Source: Allochromatium warmingii
GTDB taxonomy: Bacteria > Pseudomonadota > Gammaproteobacteria > Chromatiales > Chromatiaceae
Assembly: GCF_900107145.1 (NCBI RefSeq)
Contig: NZ_FNOW01000005.1
Coordinates: forward strand, 1 to 64,000
Reading direction: 5' to 3'
DNA: 64,000 bases
The translations under genes were made by a program, and so were the position numbers. Position 1 is the first letter of the stretch, and each line of letters starts with the position of its first letter. This document shows positions 9,083 through 18,882 of the stretch, piece after piece. Under the pieces are notes generated by a model. That model was not told the origin of the DNA, ran no database searches, and worked only from the letters and a program-made list of their open reading frames with translations.

Positions 9083-12000
9083 TCAAGACTCCGATTTTAT
9101 TTCAGCAAGGTGCATCGTTAATGCAACAGCGTATGCGACATCAAACCAATCTTGATCAAATAACCGAAGCAAACGAAGCTGATGGGGCAAGTGAAATGTC
9201 ACACGGTCACTAGAATAACTAACCTGTGCAGCGATAGCCGGTGCAAAAAGCACCGCATCTTTTTCTGTCCAATCATGTTGCGTGTTCAGACTATTTTTAA
9301 TAAGCTGACTCTGCGGCCAAATTTCATTCGCTTCATGCCGCAATAACAACTGATTACGCTCATCATTGATTAAAATGTGCAAGTGCGCATTCCCGCCATA
9401 ACGCATCAATTGCAATTCGCTGTTGCGCGGAAGGGGGCGATTGTCAAATAAGCGTTCCTGTAACCAATCTGACAATGATTTCCAATACAATGGCCGCCGC
9501 ACACTCATTCGCTCACGGAATCTTACAAATTGATCAAAAACAATCTCTGGCCCACCGTCAACCTGTGCAAGTGCGTCATTCAAACCGCCAAAATAAATCT
9601 GAGCGGCATATAACCAATCATTGACAGCGATCAATTCCCACAAAAACGGTAGCGATAAAGCCAATGACCAGACCGTTTCAAACATCGAATCATCCGCCCG
9701 CAGCAATGCTTGCGCCAATGTGCGTGGATGCTTAACTAATTGACGAACAATATCCAGTGCGCTTGGTGGAATATCGCGGATCAAATCTAAATAGCTAAAT
9801 AACAACGGCCAATCTGGATGATTTGCATCCTCTCCAAGCGCAACAAGCAAACAATCTAATTCATGCAGACGTTTTTCTGCATTCGCCTCGCAAATAATGC
9901 GCGATAAACTAGACGCAGATTCCAACTGTTGTGAACATTCAGCATCCGTCATCACCGACCATAATAATGGTCTGAATCGCACCCAATCACGATCATAGCC
10001 AATAATCCACCACGGTCCGGTTTCAAGATCATCTGGAATCAACCAGCAGGCTGCTTGATGCGGATCTGATTGCAATACAATCGCGGGCAACTTGGGTTCC
10101 CACAGTCGCAACATTTTCAGCGTAATACGCGATTCCCAATCTGCGCCAAGATGCAATAGCGAACGTTCTGGAATCAAAACACAATTTTGCTTTTTATCTG
10201 GTTGCAATATCACATCAAAGCGTGCGATGCGAATTGAAGCCAAGCGTTCACCCGTTCGCGTGACAACGGATAATCGCACTTGATCTTCCAAATCATCGCT
10301 ACTTGCTAACAAAGACTCAATCCGTTCTTGCCAACAAAATAACCAAATATCAAGTCGTTTATTAACTAATGATGGCAACGCCTCTTGGAAACCATATTTC
10401 TGCTCAACTAACGTGCGCAACGTATCAAGCGCAGACCAACTCGAACGCGCAGAGACGCGATTTGTAATGAGTTCGGCTTCTAAATAAAACCGCTGACTCG
10501 TTGGATCTTGTATAAAAATTTGCATTCCGCCTAAGCGATCAACCGGCGCTAAATCATCACGCGCTAACGTGTTTCCAGCTAATTGAAATGATACGCCGCG
10601 TTGCGGATACGGAACAGTCAATGGAACTGGTTTGGATTCTGGCCAATACAGCAAAAGATCCAGCGTCGGTAAAATGTTGAGCAGAGTGGGGCATTCAATT
10701 CGGACGCTTTGATCATCCGAATATAAAATATTGATTTTTAAATCTTTATTTTTTAACAACACCCGCGCTCCATGAATGCCGGTTAAATACACGCAACCTG
10801 AAGCAGAGGAATGACTCATTTCAAGATTTATTTTAAAATCTTGCGCAACAACATTGATCTGTTTTCTATAACGCTCAACACCATCATCCTCTACAAATCG
10901 CAACCAAATGTGTCCACACGCCTTCCAGCAAGTTGACTTCCATGCAAATCGCTCACCGACAAATCGCCACTCAGTTTTATAAGCGGTGGTGCATCGGCGA
11001 CCATCTTCATGCACGGCATATAAATGCGGAAAGCCGCGATAAATTGGATGCGGTGACTGAATGTCAGTCAGAACATCACCTAAAACAATAAAGGTCTCTG
11101 CGGATTCTTCAGTAGCCTGACACAGAATACGATAGCGTTCATGATCTTGAGTTATCAACTCAACATGTCCGGCAATACGATAAACCAATCGATCAACAGA
11201 TTCAGCTTCTCCCAAATATTCACATTCACCAGAAATAACTTTTGGATTGATATCTAATTCCGCTACAACCCAGACTTGATGCGCTTTAGTGCGCACCGAT
11301 CCTTCAGCCAGCCATTCAAGCTCACCGGAACTCGATTGCTCGACGAAAATCCAAGGCGAATGCCCCCAGGCATCGGTATGTTTAACCTGTACCGGATATT
11401 CCTTTTGACCGTCATGTAAAATAAGTTGATATGATGCTTCGACTGCTGCGCCTTTTAGTAAAACGCCTTGAGTTTTCAACCATTCACGTCGATAACGCGC
11501 AGATTCATTTGCGCCCTGCACGAGCGTCAATTGCGCCACTGATTCAACCAAATCAGCGCCTTGCAGCACAATACGCCATCGTGGGCGATTTGCGTCTTGA
11601 ATACCAACCCAGTGCGCAATCTCCTGCATCGTCAGTGAAGCGGGTAACTCAAGACGTTTTTCCACCAACCAGTTTTTACCGGAAGGATGCAAACATCCAC
11701 GCCAATGCAGTTTAGCAGCGGTTTCAATCGCAAGCGTTTGCGAACGCTGTACCAACCCAATTAACAATGCTTCGGCAACTTGATCCTCAATACGCAATGG
11801 CAAATCTTGTCGCCATCTTGGTTGATGTTGATCGAGCACTGTCAGCGGATTTGTTGCCTTACCGACTATCGGTTGCAACTCGACGATTTTAGTAATCAGA
11901 TGCCCTGCAAGATGAAACACCGGCTCATGCTGTAAACTGCGCGGCAGAAGACGCATTGCCTGATTCTTTGCAAGATAAATCGCATGATTTATATCACGCT

Positions 12001-12484
12001 GATGGCTGTGATAAAGATTTTCTAAAATATTTCGGAAAAAGCGCGTTAAATTAGCATTTTCGCGTTCGAGCAATCGCAGTGGCAGCCCACCTTCAACAAC
12101 AATGGTGACTAAAAATTGTCGATGACCGTTTGCCGAATGCAATAACGTGCGTTTCCACCACTGCAAACCGGTTTCGATCCAATCGTGAATTTTGGTAACA
12201 ACTGGTGGCTCTAAGCCAAGCGGATCAAAGACGGTTTTATAGCTCCAAGTTCCGTCGGTGTGTTCGCGCCGGAAGGTTTCTGCCGCATAAAGACAGAATA
12301 ATCGATCAAAACCTACGCTTGCGTTAATACGGGATTCGTTCAGAAGCTGCTGGCGAATTAACTCTTTGAGTTCAACGTAACTGTTTTCGCTGATCTTATA
12401 AGCGTAGAGTGGGCGACTATCTGGAGTGCGTGATGCTTGGTGAGGCATCGCAAAAAACAAGAATTGTTTGAGCCAGTTGAGCAT
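9083..12484 (-). CDS. druH: DruH-like protein of Druantia type III
   Basis: A large protein (1133 residues from ATG 12484) without any catalytic motif I can name. It is rich in Trp, Gln and Leu, has no signal peptide or clear membrane segment, and looks like a soluble multi-domain protein. The name rests on context and size: type III Druantia consists of druH followed by druE, and a roughly 1100-residue unknown protein directly upstream of a roughly 2000-residue DUF1998 helicase is that layout. It may belong to the family annotated STY4851/ECs_5259; this is from memory and unchecked. A GTG at 12565 would add 27 residues. I prefer ATG 12484 because GGGAG and GGA precede it. The gene is visibly A+T-richer than its neighbours (23 G/C in 9241-9300), which suggests horizontal gain. 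Confidence 0.75.
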   Translation of the reverse strand: MLNWLKQFLFFAMPHQASRTPDSRPLYAYKISENSYVELKELIRQQLLNESRINASVGFDRLFCLYAAETFRREHTDGTWSYKTVFDPLGLEPPVVTKIHDWIETGLQWWKRTLLHSANGHRQFLVTIVVEGGLPLRLLERENANLTRFFRNILENLYHSHQRDINHAIYLAKNQAMRLLPRSLQHEPVFHLAGHLITKIVELQPIVGKATNPLTVLDQHQPRWRQDLPLRIEDQVAEALLIGLVQRSQTLAIETAAKLHWRGCLHPSGKNWLVEKRLELPASLTMQEIAHWVGIQDANRPRWRIVLQGADLVESVAQLTLVQGANESARYRREWLKTQGVLLKGAAVEASYQLILHDGQKEYPVQVKHTDAWGHSPWIFVEQSSSGELEWLAEGSVRTKAHQVWVVAELDINPKVISGECEYLGEAESVDRLVYRIAGHVELITQDHERYRILCQATEESAETFIVLGDVLTDIQSPHPIYRGFPHLYAVHEDGRRCTTAYKTEWRFVGERFAWKSTCWKACGHIWLRFVEDDGVERYRKQINVVAQDFKINLEMSHSSASGCVYLTGIHGARVLLKNKDLKINILYSDDQSVRIECPTLLNILPTLDLLLYWPESKPVPLTVPYPQRGVSFQLAGNTLARDDLAPVDRLGGMQIFIQDPTSQRFYLEAELITNRVSARSSWSALDTLRTLVEQKYGFQEALPSLVNKRLDIWLFCWQERIESLLASSDDLEDQVRLSVVTRTGERLASIRIARFDVILQPDKKQNCVLIPERSLLHLGADWESRITLKMLRLWEPKLPAIVLQSDPHQAACWLIPDDLETGPWWIIGYDRDWVRFRPLLWSVMTDAECSQQLESASSLSRIICEANAEKRLHELDCLLVALGEDANHPDWPLLFSYLDLIRDIPPSALDIVRQLVKHPRTLAQALLRADDSMFETVWSLALSLPFLWELIAVNDWLYAAQIYFGGLNDALAQVDGGPEIVFDQFVRFRERMSVRRPLYWKSLSDWLQERLFDNRPLPRNSELQLMRYGGNAHLHILINDERNQLLLRHEANEIWPQSQLIKNSLNTQHDWTEKDAVLFAPAIAAQVSYSSDRVTFHLPHQLRLLRLFDQDWFDVAYAVALTMHLAEIKSES

Positions 12485-12765
12485 GATTCCATCGCTCCCA
12501 TTTGAATCTACAGCGTCCAAGTTTGAATAAAATTGAGTGCTGATGCAACGTGTAATTGACAGCACATGGCTTGTCGTTGGCGCAAACTATTCTGCGTAGC
12601 TGATTAAGTATTGATACCTTGACGATGCTATCGCCCAACTGTCGCATGGCGTTTGGGTTGAATGTCCCGTCACCCTACAGGCATACTGCGTCGTTGTTCC
12701 AACCCCTTCATCGCCCCTCGGGCGACCCCCAACTTACAATCACAAAACGATTGGTGTGCGATCCG
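12485..12765. other. Divergent intergenic region between druH and the efflux operon
   Basis: This 281-base region separates the leftward Druantia pair from the rightward RND operon and must hold promoters for both, but I see no convincing -35/-10 pair. It contains no copy of the tRNA-fMet 3' end, so no attachment-site repeat marks the right edge of the island. In-frame extensions of both flanking genes enter it, but lack good ribosome binding sites. Confidence 0.5.
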
Positions 12766-13926
12766 ATGGGAAGTCAGCGTTCAAATCATCTCCGTATCAC
12801 GCTTTTAGCGACGTTTGCCGCCTTGTTGCCGCTACAGACTGTGGCCGAAAGCGGCGAAACCTTTGTTGTCCAACAGGCGCAGGGCACGCCGACGGTCTCG
12901 CTTGGCGGCACCGTTATTCCGTATAAAGCGGTCACGCTTGCTGCCCAGCTTCCGGGGCGGGTGACGTTCATCGCCGGGCGCGAGGGCGATACCTTTACGC
13001 CGGATAAACTGCTGGTGGCGATTGGTGATGAAGAACTCATCGCCAAGCGTCACGCCCTGTTAGCGCAACTGACTGCCGCCGATGCCCAACTGCGCAACGC
13101 GGGCGTGCAGTACAACCGCGAATTGCACTCGCCGCAATCACGCACCGCGCCCGGCGGTATGGGACTGCCCAATCTGTTCGATCAGATGTTTACGCGCCCG
13201 ATGGAAAGCTTTGTCGGCGAGCGCAATCAGAGCACTGAGCGGTCAGCGGACATCTTCGCCTCGGGTATTCAGATTCAGGAAGCTCAAAGCGCCATGCTGC
13301 GTTTGCAAGCGGAGTTGCAGGCGCTCGACGCCAAAATCCGCGATGCGCGGAGCATTGCGCCCTTTGCCGGCGTGATTATCAAAAAGCATGTCGAGGTCGG
13401 CGATACAGTGCAGCCGGGGCAGCCGCTGCTTAATTTCGCTGACATCGAATATCTGCAAGTCGAGGTCGATGTTCCGGCGCGTCTGCGTCCGAGTCTGCAC
13501 GAAGGTCAAATGGTTCAGGCCGAAATCGACCCGAACAATCAGCGCGTGCCGGTGCGGGTGGCGCAGATTTTCCCGATGGCCGATCCGCAACGCCATACCG
13601 TGACCATCAAGTTTGATGTGCCGCAGGGGATTTCTGAGGCGGGGATGTACGCCAAAGTGTTGATTCCCGATCCCAGCGCCCCCGCACACGCCAATCCGGT
13701 GATTCCGCTCACCGCCGTGCGCTATAACGGCAGTCTGCCCGGCGTTTATGTTGTCAACGCAGCGGGCGAATCACAGTTGCGCCTGATTCGTGTCGGCGAG
13801 GAACTCAGCGGCGGTTTTGTCACCGTGCTCAGTGGCTTGCGGGCCGGTGAGCGCGTGTTGGCCAATCCTGGGCCGCAGGTGAGCGCCGGTTGGGCAAAGG
13901 GCGCAGGCGCTTTGCCGGATCGTTGA
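12766..13926 (+). CDS. RND efflux periplasmic adaptor (HlyD/MFP family)
   Basis: A 386-residue membrane-fusion protein that would link an inner-membrane RND pump to an outer-membrane channel. From ATG 12766 a signal peptide is visible (basic start, then LLATFAALLPLQTVAES). It is followed by a lipoyl half (PGRVTFIAGREGDTF), an alpha-hairpin containing QEAQSAMLRLQAEL, the second lipoyl half (GVIIKKHVEVGDTVQPGQPL) and beta-barrel and membrane-proximal domains. An in-frame GTG at 12619 would bury the signal peptide, so it was rejected. The permease gene follows after 56 bases. No TolC-like gene is present, so the outer-membrane partner is encoded elsewhere. The substrate cannot be read from the sequence. 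Confidence 0.9.
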   Translation: MGSQRSNHLRITLLATFAALLPLQTVAESGETFVVQQAQGTPTVSLGGTVIPYKAVTLAAQLPGRVTFIAGREGDTFTPDKLLVAIGDEELIAKRHALLAQLTAADAQLRNAGVQYNRELHSPQSRTAPGGMGLPNLFDQMFTRPMESFVGERNQSTERSADIFASGIQIQEAQSAMLRLQAELQALDAKIRDARSIAPFAGVIIKKHVEVGDTVQPGQPLLNFADIEYLQVEVDVPARLRPSLHEGQMVQAEIDPNNQRVPVRVAQIFPMADPQRHTVTIKFDVPQGISEAGMYAKVLIPDPSAPAHANPVIPLTAVRYNGSLPGVYVVNAAGESQLRLIRVGEELSGGFVTVLSGLRAGERVLANPGPQVSAGWAKGAGALPDR

Positions 13927-13982
13927 AGCAGGTCTAAAACTCCATCTATCTCGGGCGCTTTTGGATCGGATATTGAATAGAT

Positions 13983-16900
13983 ATGAACCAAGACCTTGAC
14001 TCACCGTTGAGCGCAAAACACGCGCCACCGCCACACGTTGAAGCCCCCGGCATCGCCGGTCGCACGGCGCGGTTTTTTATCCGCTCGCCGCTCTCGCCGC
14101 TGTTTTATGCCGCGATGCTGATGATGGGCCTGCTGGGATTGATCCTGACACCGCGTCAGGAAGATCCGCAGATCTCGGTGCCCATGATCGACATTCTGGT
14201 GCAGTATCCGGGGGCATCAGCGCAACAGGTGGCCAATCTCGCCATTCAGCCGCTTGAGCGCCTGATGAGCGAAATTCCGGGGATTAAGCATGCCTATTCT
14301 GCCGCGCAACGCGGGCAGGGTCTGGTCACGGTCGAATTTGATGTCGGTCAGGCGATGGGGCCGTCGCTGGTCAAGGTCAACGACAAGCTTGCCTCGAATA
14401 TGGACAAGATTCCGCCCGGCGTGCAGCCGCCGTTGGTGCGGAGCAAGGGCATCGACGATGTGCCGATTGTCACCTTGACACTGTGGTCAAAAGATCTCGA
14501 CGGCGATGGCGGGGCCGATGTCGATGATGCGCAGTTGCGGCTGCTGGCACAGGACGTGCTCCAGGCGCTCAAGCAGGTTAAAAATACTGGCAATGCGTTT
14601 ATCGTCGGCGGACGGCGCGAACAGGTTACGGTCAATGTCTGGCCGGAGCGCCTTTCGGGGTATCGCCTCAGTCTCGATCAGGTCGCGCAGACGCTCAAAA
14701 GCGCCAACGCTGAGGCGATTGCTGGCGGGGTTGAGAGCGGCGGGGCGCGGTTTTCGGTTACAACTGGCGCGTTTTTAACCAGCATCGAAGATATTAAACG
14801 GCTGGTCGTCGGCACCTATAATGATTTGCCGGTGTATATGCACGATATTGCCGATGTGCAGCTTGGCCCCGAAGCGGATGCCTCGCAATTAGTCAGTTAT
14901 TACACCGGGCCAGCGGCAGAAATTCAGGAACGTGCCGATGGTCGTCCGGCAGTCACGCTGGCGATTGCGAAAAAAGAATTGACCAATGGTGTGACGGTCG
15001 CTAATGCCATTATTGATAAGGTCGAAGAACTCAAAGGCTCGCGTATTCCGGCGAATGTCGCAGTTAGTATTACCCGCAATTATGGTGAAACGGCGAATGA
15101 CAAAGTCAATGAGCTGATTTTTAAGCTGGTCGTCGCCACCTTCTTTGTCTTTATTCTGGTACTCGTCGCCTTCCGCGCTTTACGCCCAGCCGTGGTCGTG
15201 ATGCTGGTGATTCCGGTTGTATTATTTATGACCGTGTTCACCGCTTGGGTATGGGACATGACGATTGATCGCGTGAGTTTATTCGCGCTGATTTTTTCGA
15301 TTGGCATTTTGGTCGATGATGCGATTGTCGTGGTTGAAAATATTTATCGGCGTTGGCTCGAACAGGGTCGCACCGATGATGATACTGCGATTGATGCGGT
15401 GCGCGAAGTCGGGAATCCGACGATTTTAGCCACCTTCACCGTCATTGCTGCGCTGCTGCCGATGGGCTTTGTCAGCGGCATGATGGGGCCGTATATGGCT
15501 CCGATTCCAAAACTTGGCTCAGTGGCGATGTTTATTTCGCTCTTTGCCGCCTTTGTCTTTACGCCCTATTTAGCTATTTCTAAATGGCTGCGCCCGTCGA
15601 TGAGCTATTTAGCGGCGGCAGAAAAACGCGAGCATAAAGGCTCAGAACGACTCGAACGCTTTTTTAGAAAAGTGCTAACGCCTTTGATGGAAAATTCCAG
15701 CAAGCGCACGCTATTCCGTTTGGCGCTTTGGGGTACTTTTCTCTTTACCTGTTCGTTTTTCTATTTTCATTGGGTGGCAGTCAAAATGCTGCCACTCGAT
15801 AATAAGCCCGAATTTTCGGTTGTCATTGATTTACCCGAGGGTACGGCGCTGCCGGTCACGGCTAATCTTGCGCAACGCATGGCTGAATCGATTCGCACCA
15901 TTGATGAAGTGACAGCGGTGCAGTTGTATGCCGGAACGGCGCGGCCATTCGATTTTAATGGCATGGTGCGGCATTATTATCTGCGTTCAGAACCCTGGCA
16001 GGCCGAATTACAAATTCAGCTCACGCATAAAAATGACCGCGAGCGCAGTAGTCATGAGATTGCCGTGCAAGCCCGCGAGATGCTCGAACGCTTAACCGCC
16101 GATAGCGGCGCTCACATTGCCGTTGTTGAAATGCCGCCCGGGCCGCCAGTGTTGCAATCGGTGGTTGCCGAGATTTACGGCCCCTCACCAGAATTACGGC
16201 GCACATTTGCCCGTGATTTGACGGGTGTATTTGCGCAGGCTGCAAGCACCCGCGATGTTGATAATTATCTGCGCGATCCTTTTGATTATTGGCGCTTTGA
16301 AGTTGATACCGAAAAAGCGATTCGGCGCGGGATTTCGGTTGAGACCATCAATCGCAATTTATCTATGGCGCTGGGTGGAACAACATTAGGCGATATTAAG
16401 CCACAAGCTGGACGCCAAAGCGGACATGAGCCGATTCAAATTCAGCTTCAGGTGCCTTTAGCCGAACGCTCACAAATTCAGCGTCTCGGCGATCTGCCAA
16501 TTCAATCGACATTCGGCTATACCGTGCCGCTGAGTGAATTGGGAGCTTTTCAGCGTGCGCCGGAAGATGATCTGATTTATCACAAGGATTTACGTCCGGT
16601 TGAATATGTTGTCGCTGATGTCGGTGGATTGCTCGCCGCGCCAGTCTATGCCATGTTCCAAATTCAGGATTTCATGGCCGAGACCAATTACACCGCACCG
16701 GATGGCAGTCGCCCGGCGGGTATGGCGGGCTTTGGTGATGCCTTTTATTGGCTTGGCCCGCCGCCGGATGATAGCCGTTTGGCGTGGGAATGGGGCGGTG
16801 AATGGACAGTGACCTATGAAACCTTCCGCGATATGGGCGCGGCCTTCATGGTGGCGCTGGTGCTGATTTATATTCTGGTGGTCTGGGAATTTGGGAATTT

Positions 16901-17693
16901 CCGCATTCCGCTAGTGATTATGGCCCCGATTCCGCTGACCCTGCTGGGCATTATTCCAGCTCATGCGGTGATGTTTGCGCTGGGTCTTGGTGGTGAATTT
17001 ACCGCAACCTCAATGATCGGCTGGATTGCGCTGGCCGGCATTATTGTGCGCAATTCGATTTTGCTGGTGGATTTTGCCATTCACGAGATTCAAAAAGGCG
17101 TGCCAGTTGCCGAAGCGATGATTCGCGCTTGCAAAATCCGCACGCGCCCGATTTTGATTACAGCGTTGGCATTGGTTGCTGGATCAAGCGTGATTATCAC
17201 CGATCCGATTTTTCAGGGTATGGCGATTTCGCTGTTATCTGGTGTTTTGGTTTCAACGCTGCTGACGTTAATCGTGATTCCGCTCGGTTGTGTTGCAGCA
17301 AAACAGGATATGTGCAAGGTCGCTGCGGCGTCATTACCCGCAGGGGTAGATATTCCGTGTCTCATGGAATTTGAGGGCACGGCACATGCTGACACAGCGA
17401 AATCTCCTAAAAAACGCGGTGTGATTGGGCGGCTGTGGGCGGGCTTAGTCAATGCGGTGGTGCTGGGTTTTTATTTGATTCGCGGCATTTTCCTGCTATT
17501 AGGTGAGGCGCTCAAAGGACTGCAAAAACGCTCGGCGTCAGCGGCTAAAACTAAAACCCAGCGGGCCGTTGATGCGAGTGCCACTGATGCCGAGGATTCG
17601 GCGGCGGGCGCGGCGCAACGCTCGACCACAGCGCGTAAAAGCACGCGGCGCGGGATTCGTCTTAAAGCGGAGCCGCCGTCGGACGGTGAATAA
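13983..17693 (+). CDS. RND efflux permease (AcrB-like superfamily) with C-terminal extension
   Basis: A 1236-residue proton-driven resistance-nodulation-division transporter. Seen: first membrane segment after SPLSPLFYAAML, large periplasmic loops, the transmembrane helix GILVDDAIVVVENIYRR with the paired Asp of the proton relay, and the symmetric helix GIIVRNSILLVDFA in the second half. After the last canonical helix (ending near IVIPLGCVAAK) the protein continues for about 140 residues with another hydrophobic segment (VNAVVLGFYLIRGIFLLLG) and a basic, Ala/Ser/Thr-rich tail; AcrB-type proteins normally stop at about 1050. The last 8 bases overlap the next gene. The substrate is unknown. Of the two usual classes (drug or metal), nothing decides. 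Confidence 0.92.
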   Translation: MNQDLDSPLSAKHAPPPHVEAPGIAGRTARFFIRSPLSPLFYAAMLMMGLLGLILTPRQEDPQISVPMIDILVQYPGASAQQVANLAIQPLERLMSEIPGIKHAYSAAQRGQGLVTVEFDVGQAMGPSLVKVNDKLASNMDKIPPGVQPPLVRSKGIDDVPIVTLTLWSKDLDGDGGADVDDAQLRLLAQDVLQALKQVKNTGNAFIVGGRREQVTVNVWPERLSGYRLSLDQVAQTLKSANAEAIAGGVESGGARFSVTTGAFLTSIEDIKRLVVGTYNDLPVYMHDIADVQLGPEADASQLVSYYTGPAAEIQERADGRPAVTLAIAKKELTNGVTVANAIIDKVEELKGSRIPANVAVSITRNYGETANDKVNELIFKLVVATFFVFILVLVAFRALRPAVVVMLVIPVVLFMTVFTAWVWDMTIDRVSLFALIFSIGILVDDAIVVVENIYRRWLEQGRTDDDTAIDAVREVGNPTILATFTVIAALLPMGFVSGMMGPYMAPIPKLGSVAMFISLFAAFVFTPYLAISKWLRPSMSYLAAAEKREHKGSERLERFFRKVLTPLMENSSKRTLFRLALWGTFLFTCSFFYFHWVAVKMLPLDNKPEFSVVIDLPEGTALPVTANLAQRMAESIRTIDEVTAVQLYAGTARPFDFNGMVRHYYLRSEPWQAELQIQLTHKNDRERSSHEIAVQAREMLERLTADSGAHIAVVEMPPGPPVLQSVVAEIYGPSPELRRTFARDLTGVFAQAASTRDVDNYLRDPFDYWRFEVDTEKAIRRGISVETINRNLSMALGGTTLGDIKPQAGRQSGHEPIQIQLQVPLAERSQIQRLGDLPIQSTFGYTVPLSELGAFQRAPEDDLIYHKDLRPVEYVVADVGGLLAAPVYAMFQIQDFMAETNYTAPDGSRPAGMAGFGDAFYWLGPPPDDSRLAWEWGGEWTVTYETFRDMGAAFMVALVLIYILVVWEFGNFRIPLVIMAPIPLTLLGIIPAHAVMFALGLGGEFTATSMIGWIALAGIIVRNSILLVDFAIHEIQKGVPVAEAMIRACKIRTRPILITALALVAGSSVIITDPIFQGMAISLLSGVLVSTLLTLIVIPLGCVAAKQDMCKVAAASLPAGVDIPCLMEFEGTAHADTAKSPKKRGVIGRLWAGLVNAVVLGFYLIRGIFLLLGEALKGLQKRSASAAKTKTQRAVDASATDAEDSAAGAAQRSTTARKSTRRGIRLKAEPPSDGE

Positions 17694-18039
17694 GCGCAAA
17701 TGCAGTGGAATGGCGTGGCTGATGTTGAACGCGGTACTGGCGCTGCCGAGTGTGGCGCTGGCCCAGCCGACTGCTGATCTGACCGCGCCGGATTATGCGC
17801 ACGGTTATGAGCGCCGGCCGCTGCCGCGCTTTGATGCGGAAAGCCCCTTGAATGCGTCATTGCCGGAACGTGACACGGAGCCGCGCTATCGCTTTCGTGG
17901 CGATCCGCCTTCGGCAAGCGGCTTCGATGCGCCCGCTGGTGACGCGGCGGGCTTGCGATTTCGACCGCTGACGCCGACAGAACGTGAGCGGGTCGGGCCG
18001 ACGACGCGCTGGCGTCCGACCGATGCCGAGCGCAACTGA
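17686..18039 (+). CDS. Small exported protein of unknown function
   Basis: 117 residues from GTG 17686, which overlaps the permease stop in the sequence GTGAATAA; an internal ATG lies at 17710. The N-terminus is basic (NKRKCSG), then hydrophobic (MAWLMLNAVLALPSVALAQ), and reads as a cleavable signal peptide. The mature part is rich in Pro, Arg and Asp (for example RRPLPRFDAESPLN) and probably disordered. I do not recognise a family. Translation coupled to the RND permease suggests an envelope role in the same operon. A lipoprotein is unlikely because no lipobox Cys follows the hydrophobic stretch. Confidence 0.6.
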   Translation: MNKRKCSGMAWLMLNAVLALPSVALAQPTADLTAPDYAHGYERRPLPRFDAESPLNASLPERDTEPRYRFRGDPPSASGFDAPAGDAAGLRFRPLTPTERERVGPTTRWRPTDAERN

Positions 18040-18096
18040 GCGCAATCAGTGCGATCTGTTCAAAACAACCAGAAGATGATGCGAGGAGTGTTCGTT

Positions 18097-18870
18097 ATGT
18101 TGAAGCTGCACACATCAACCATCGCTGCGCTTTTGGGCGGGCTGCTGCTGGCCAGCAGCGCTCAAGCCGAGCTTGCCGGCGTTCAGTTCTCGGCTGATAC
18201 CATCAGTCGCGGCGCGGATGGTCAGACGACGACCGGCAAGCTCTATGTTGGTGCGAATCGGATGCGGGTTGAGCTGGCCCATCAGGGACAAAACCGCGTG
18301 CGCATTCACGATCAAACCCGCCAACTAGAATGGATGCTGCTGCCCGAGCAGCAAGCCTATCTCGAACGCGCAGTGCCGCTGCCCAATGCCAATTCTGGCC
18401 AGCAGCCGACGCCTTCGGCAGAAACCAATCCGTGTCAGGGTATTGCTGAGCTAACTTGTCAGCGCGTCGGTGAAGAAACCGTTGCCGGACGGCAAGCGAT
18501 CAAATGGGAAATGACCCTGACCCGCGACGGCCAGACGCTCACTGGCGCTCAATGGCTCGATGTCGAGCGCGGCTTGCCGCTCAAATATCAGATGCCCGAT
18601 GGTCAAGCGATGGAACTGCGCCTGCTTGGTAACGAAACAGTCGCCGGACGCACGGTTGAAAAGTGGCAGATGACAACTAGCCTGCCGAATGCGCAACCCG
18701 AACACGCATTGCAGTGGTACGACCCACAATTAAAGTTGGCGGTGCGTGAAGAATTTCCGAACGGTTTCGTCCGCGAGTTGACCAACATTCAGATCGGGCC
18801 ACAGGCGGATGCGCTATTTAGCGTTCCGGCGGGCTATCACAAACTGGAATCGCCTGCGCCACAGCGTTGA
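18097..18870 (+). CDS. Periplasmic protein of unknown function, DUF4412-like
   Basis: 257 residues from ATG 18097, chosen because GAGGAG lies 7-8 bases upstream and a clean signal peptide follows (TSTIAALLGGLLLASSAQA, cleavage before ELAG). The mature protein has short beta-strand-like repeats. Among them are GKLYVGANRMRVEL, a segment naming LLPEQQAYLE, and two similar halves built around ETVAGRQAIKWEM and ETVAGRTVEKWQM. This pattern resembles DUF4412/LolA-like periplasmic folds that bind hydrophobic ligands, but the match is by eye. It sits in the RND operon, 57 bases after the small exported protein, so a role in envelope traffic is plausible. Confidence 0.6.
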   Translation: MLKLHTSTIAALLGGLLLASSAQAELAGVQFSADTISRGADGQTTTGKLYVGANRMRVELAHQGQNRVRIHDQTRQLEWMLLPEQQAYLERAVPLPNANSGQQPTPSAETNPCQGIAELTCQRVGEETVAGRQAIKWEMTLTRDGQTLTGAQWLDVERGLPLKYQMPDGQAMELRLLGNETVAGRTVEKWQMTTSLPNAQPEHALQWYDPQLKLAVREEFPNGFVRELTNIQIGPQADALFSVPAGYHKLESPAPQR

Positions 18871-18882
18871 CGTTTTGCGGCC

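Noticed and set aside
12619-12765. Longer N-terminus for the RND adaptor starting at GTG 12619
   Set aside because: It would place 49 residues ahead of a clear signal peptide and has no good ribosome binding site.
12485-12765. Possible attR copy of the tRNA-fMet 3' end marking an integrated element
   Set aside because: No stretch resembling the tRNA 3' end or CCA-adjacent sequence was found by eye, and no integrase is present.
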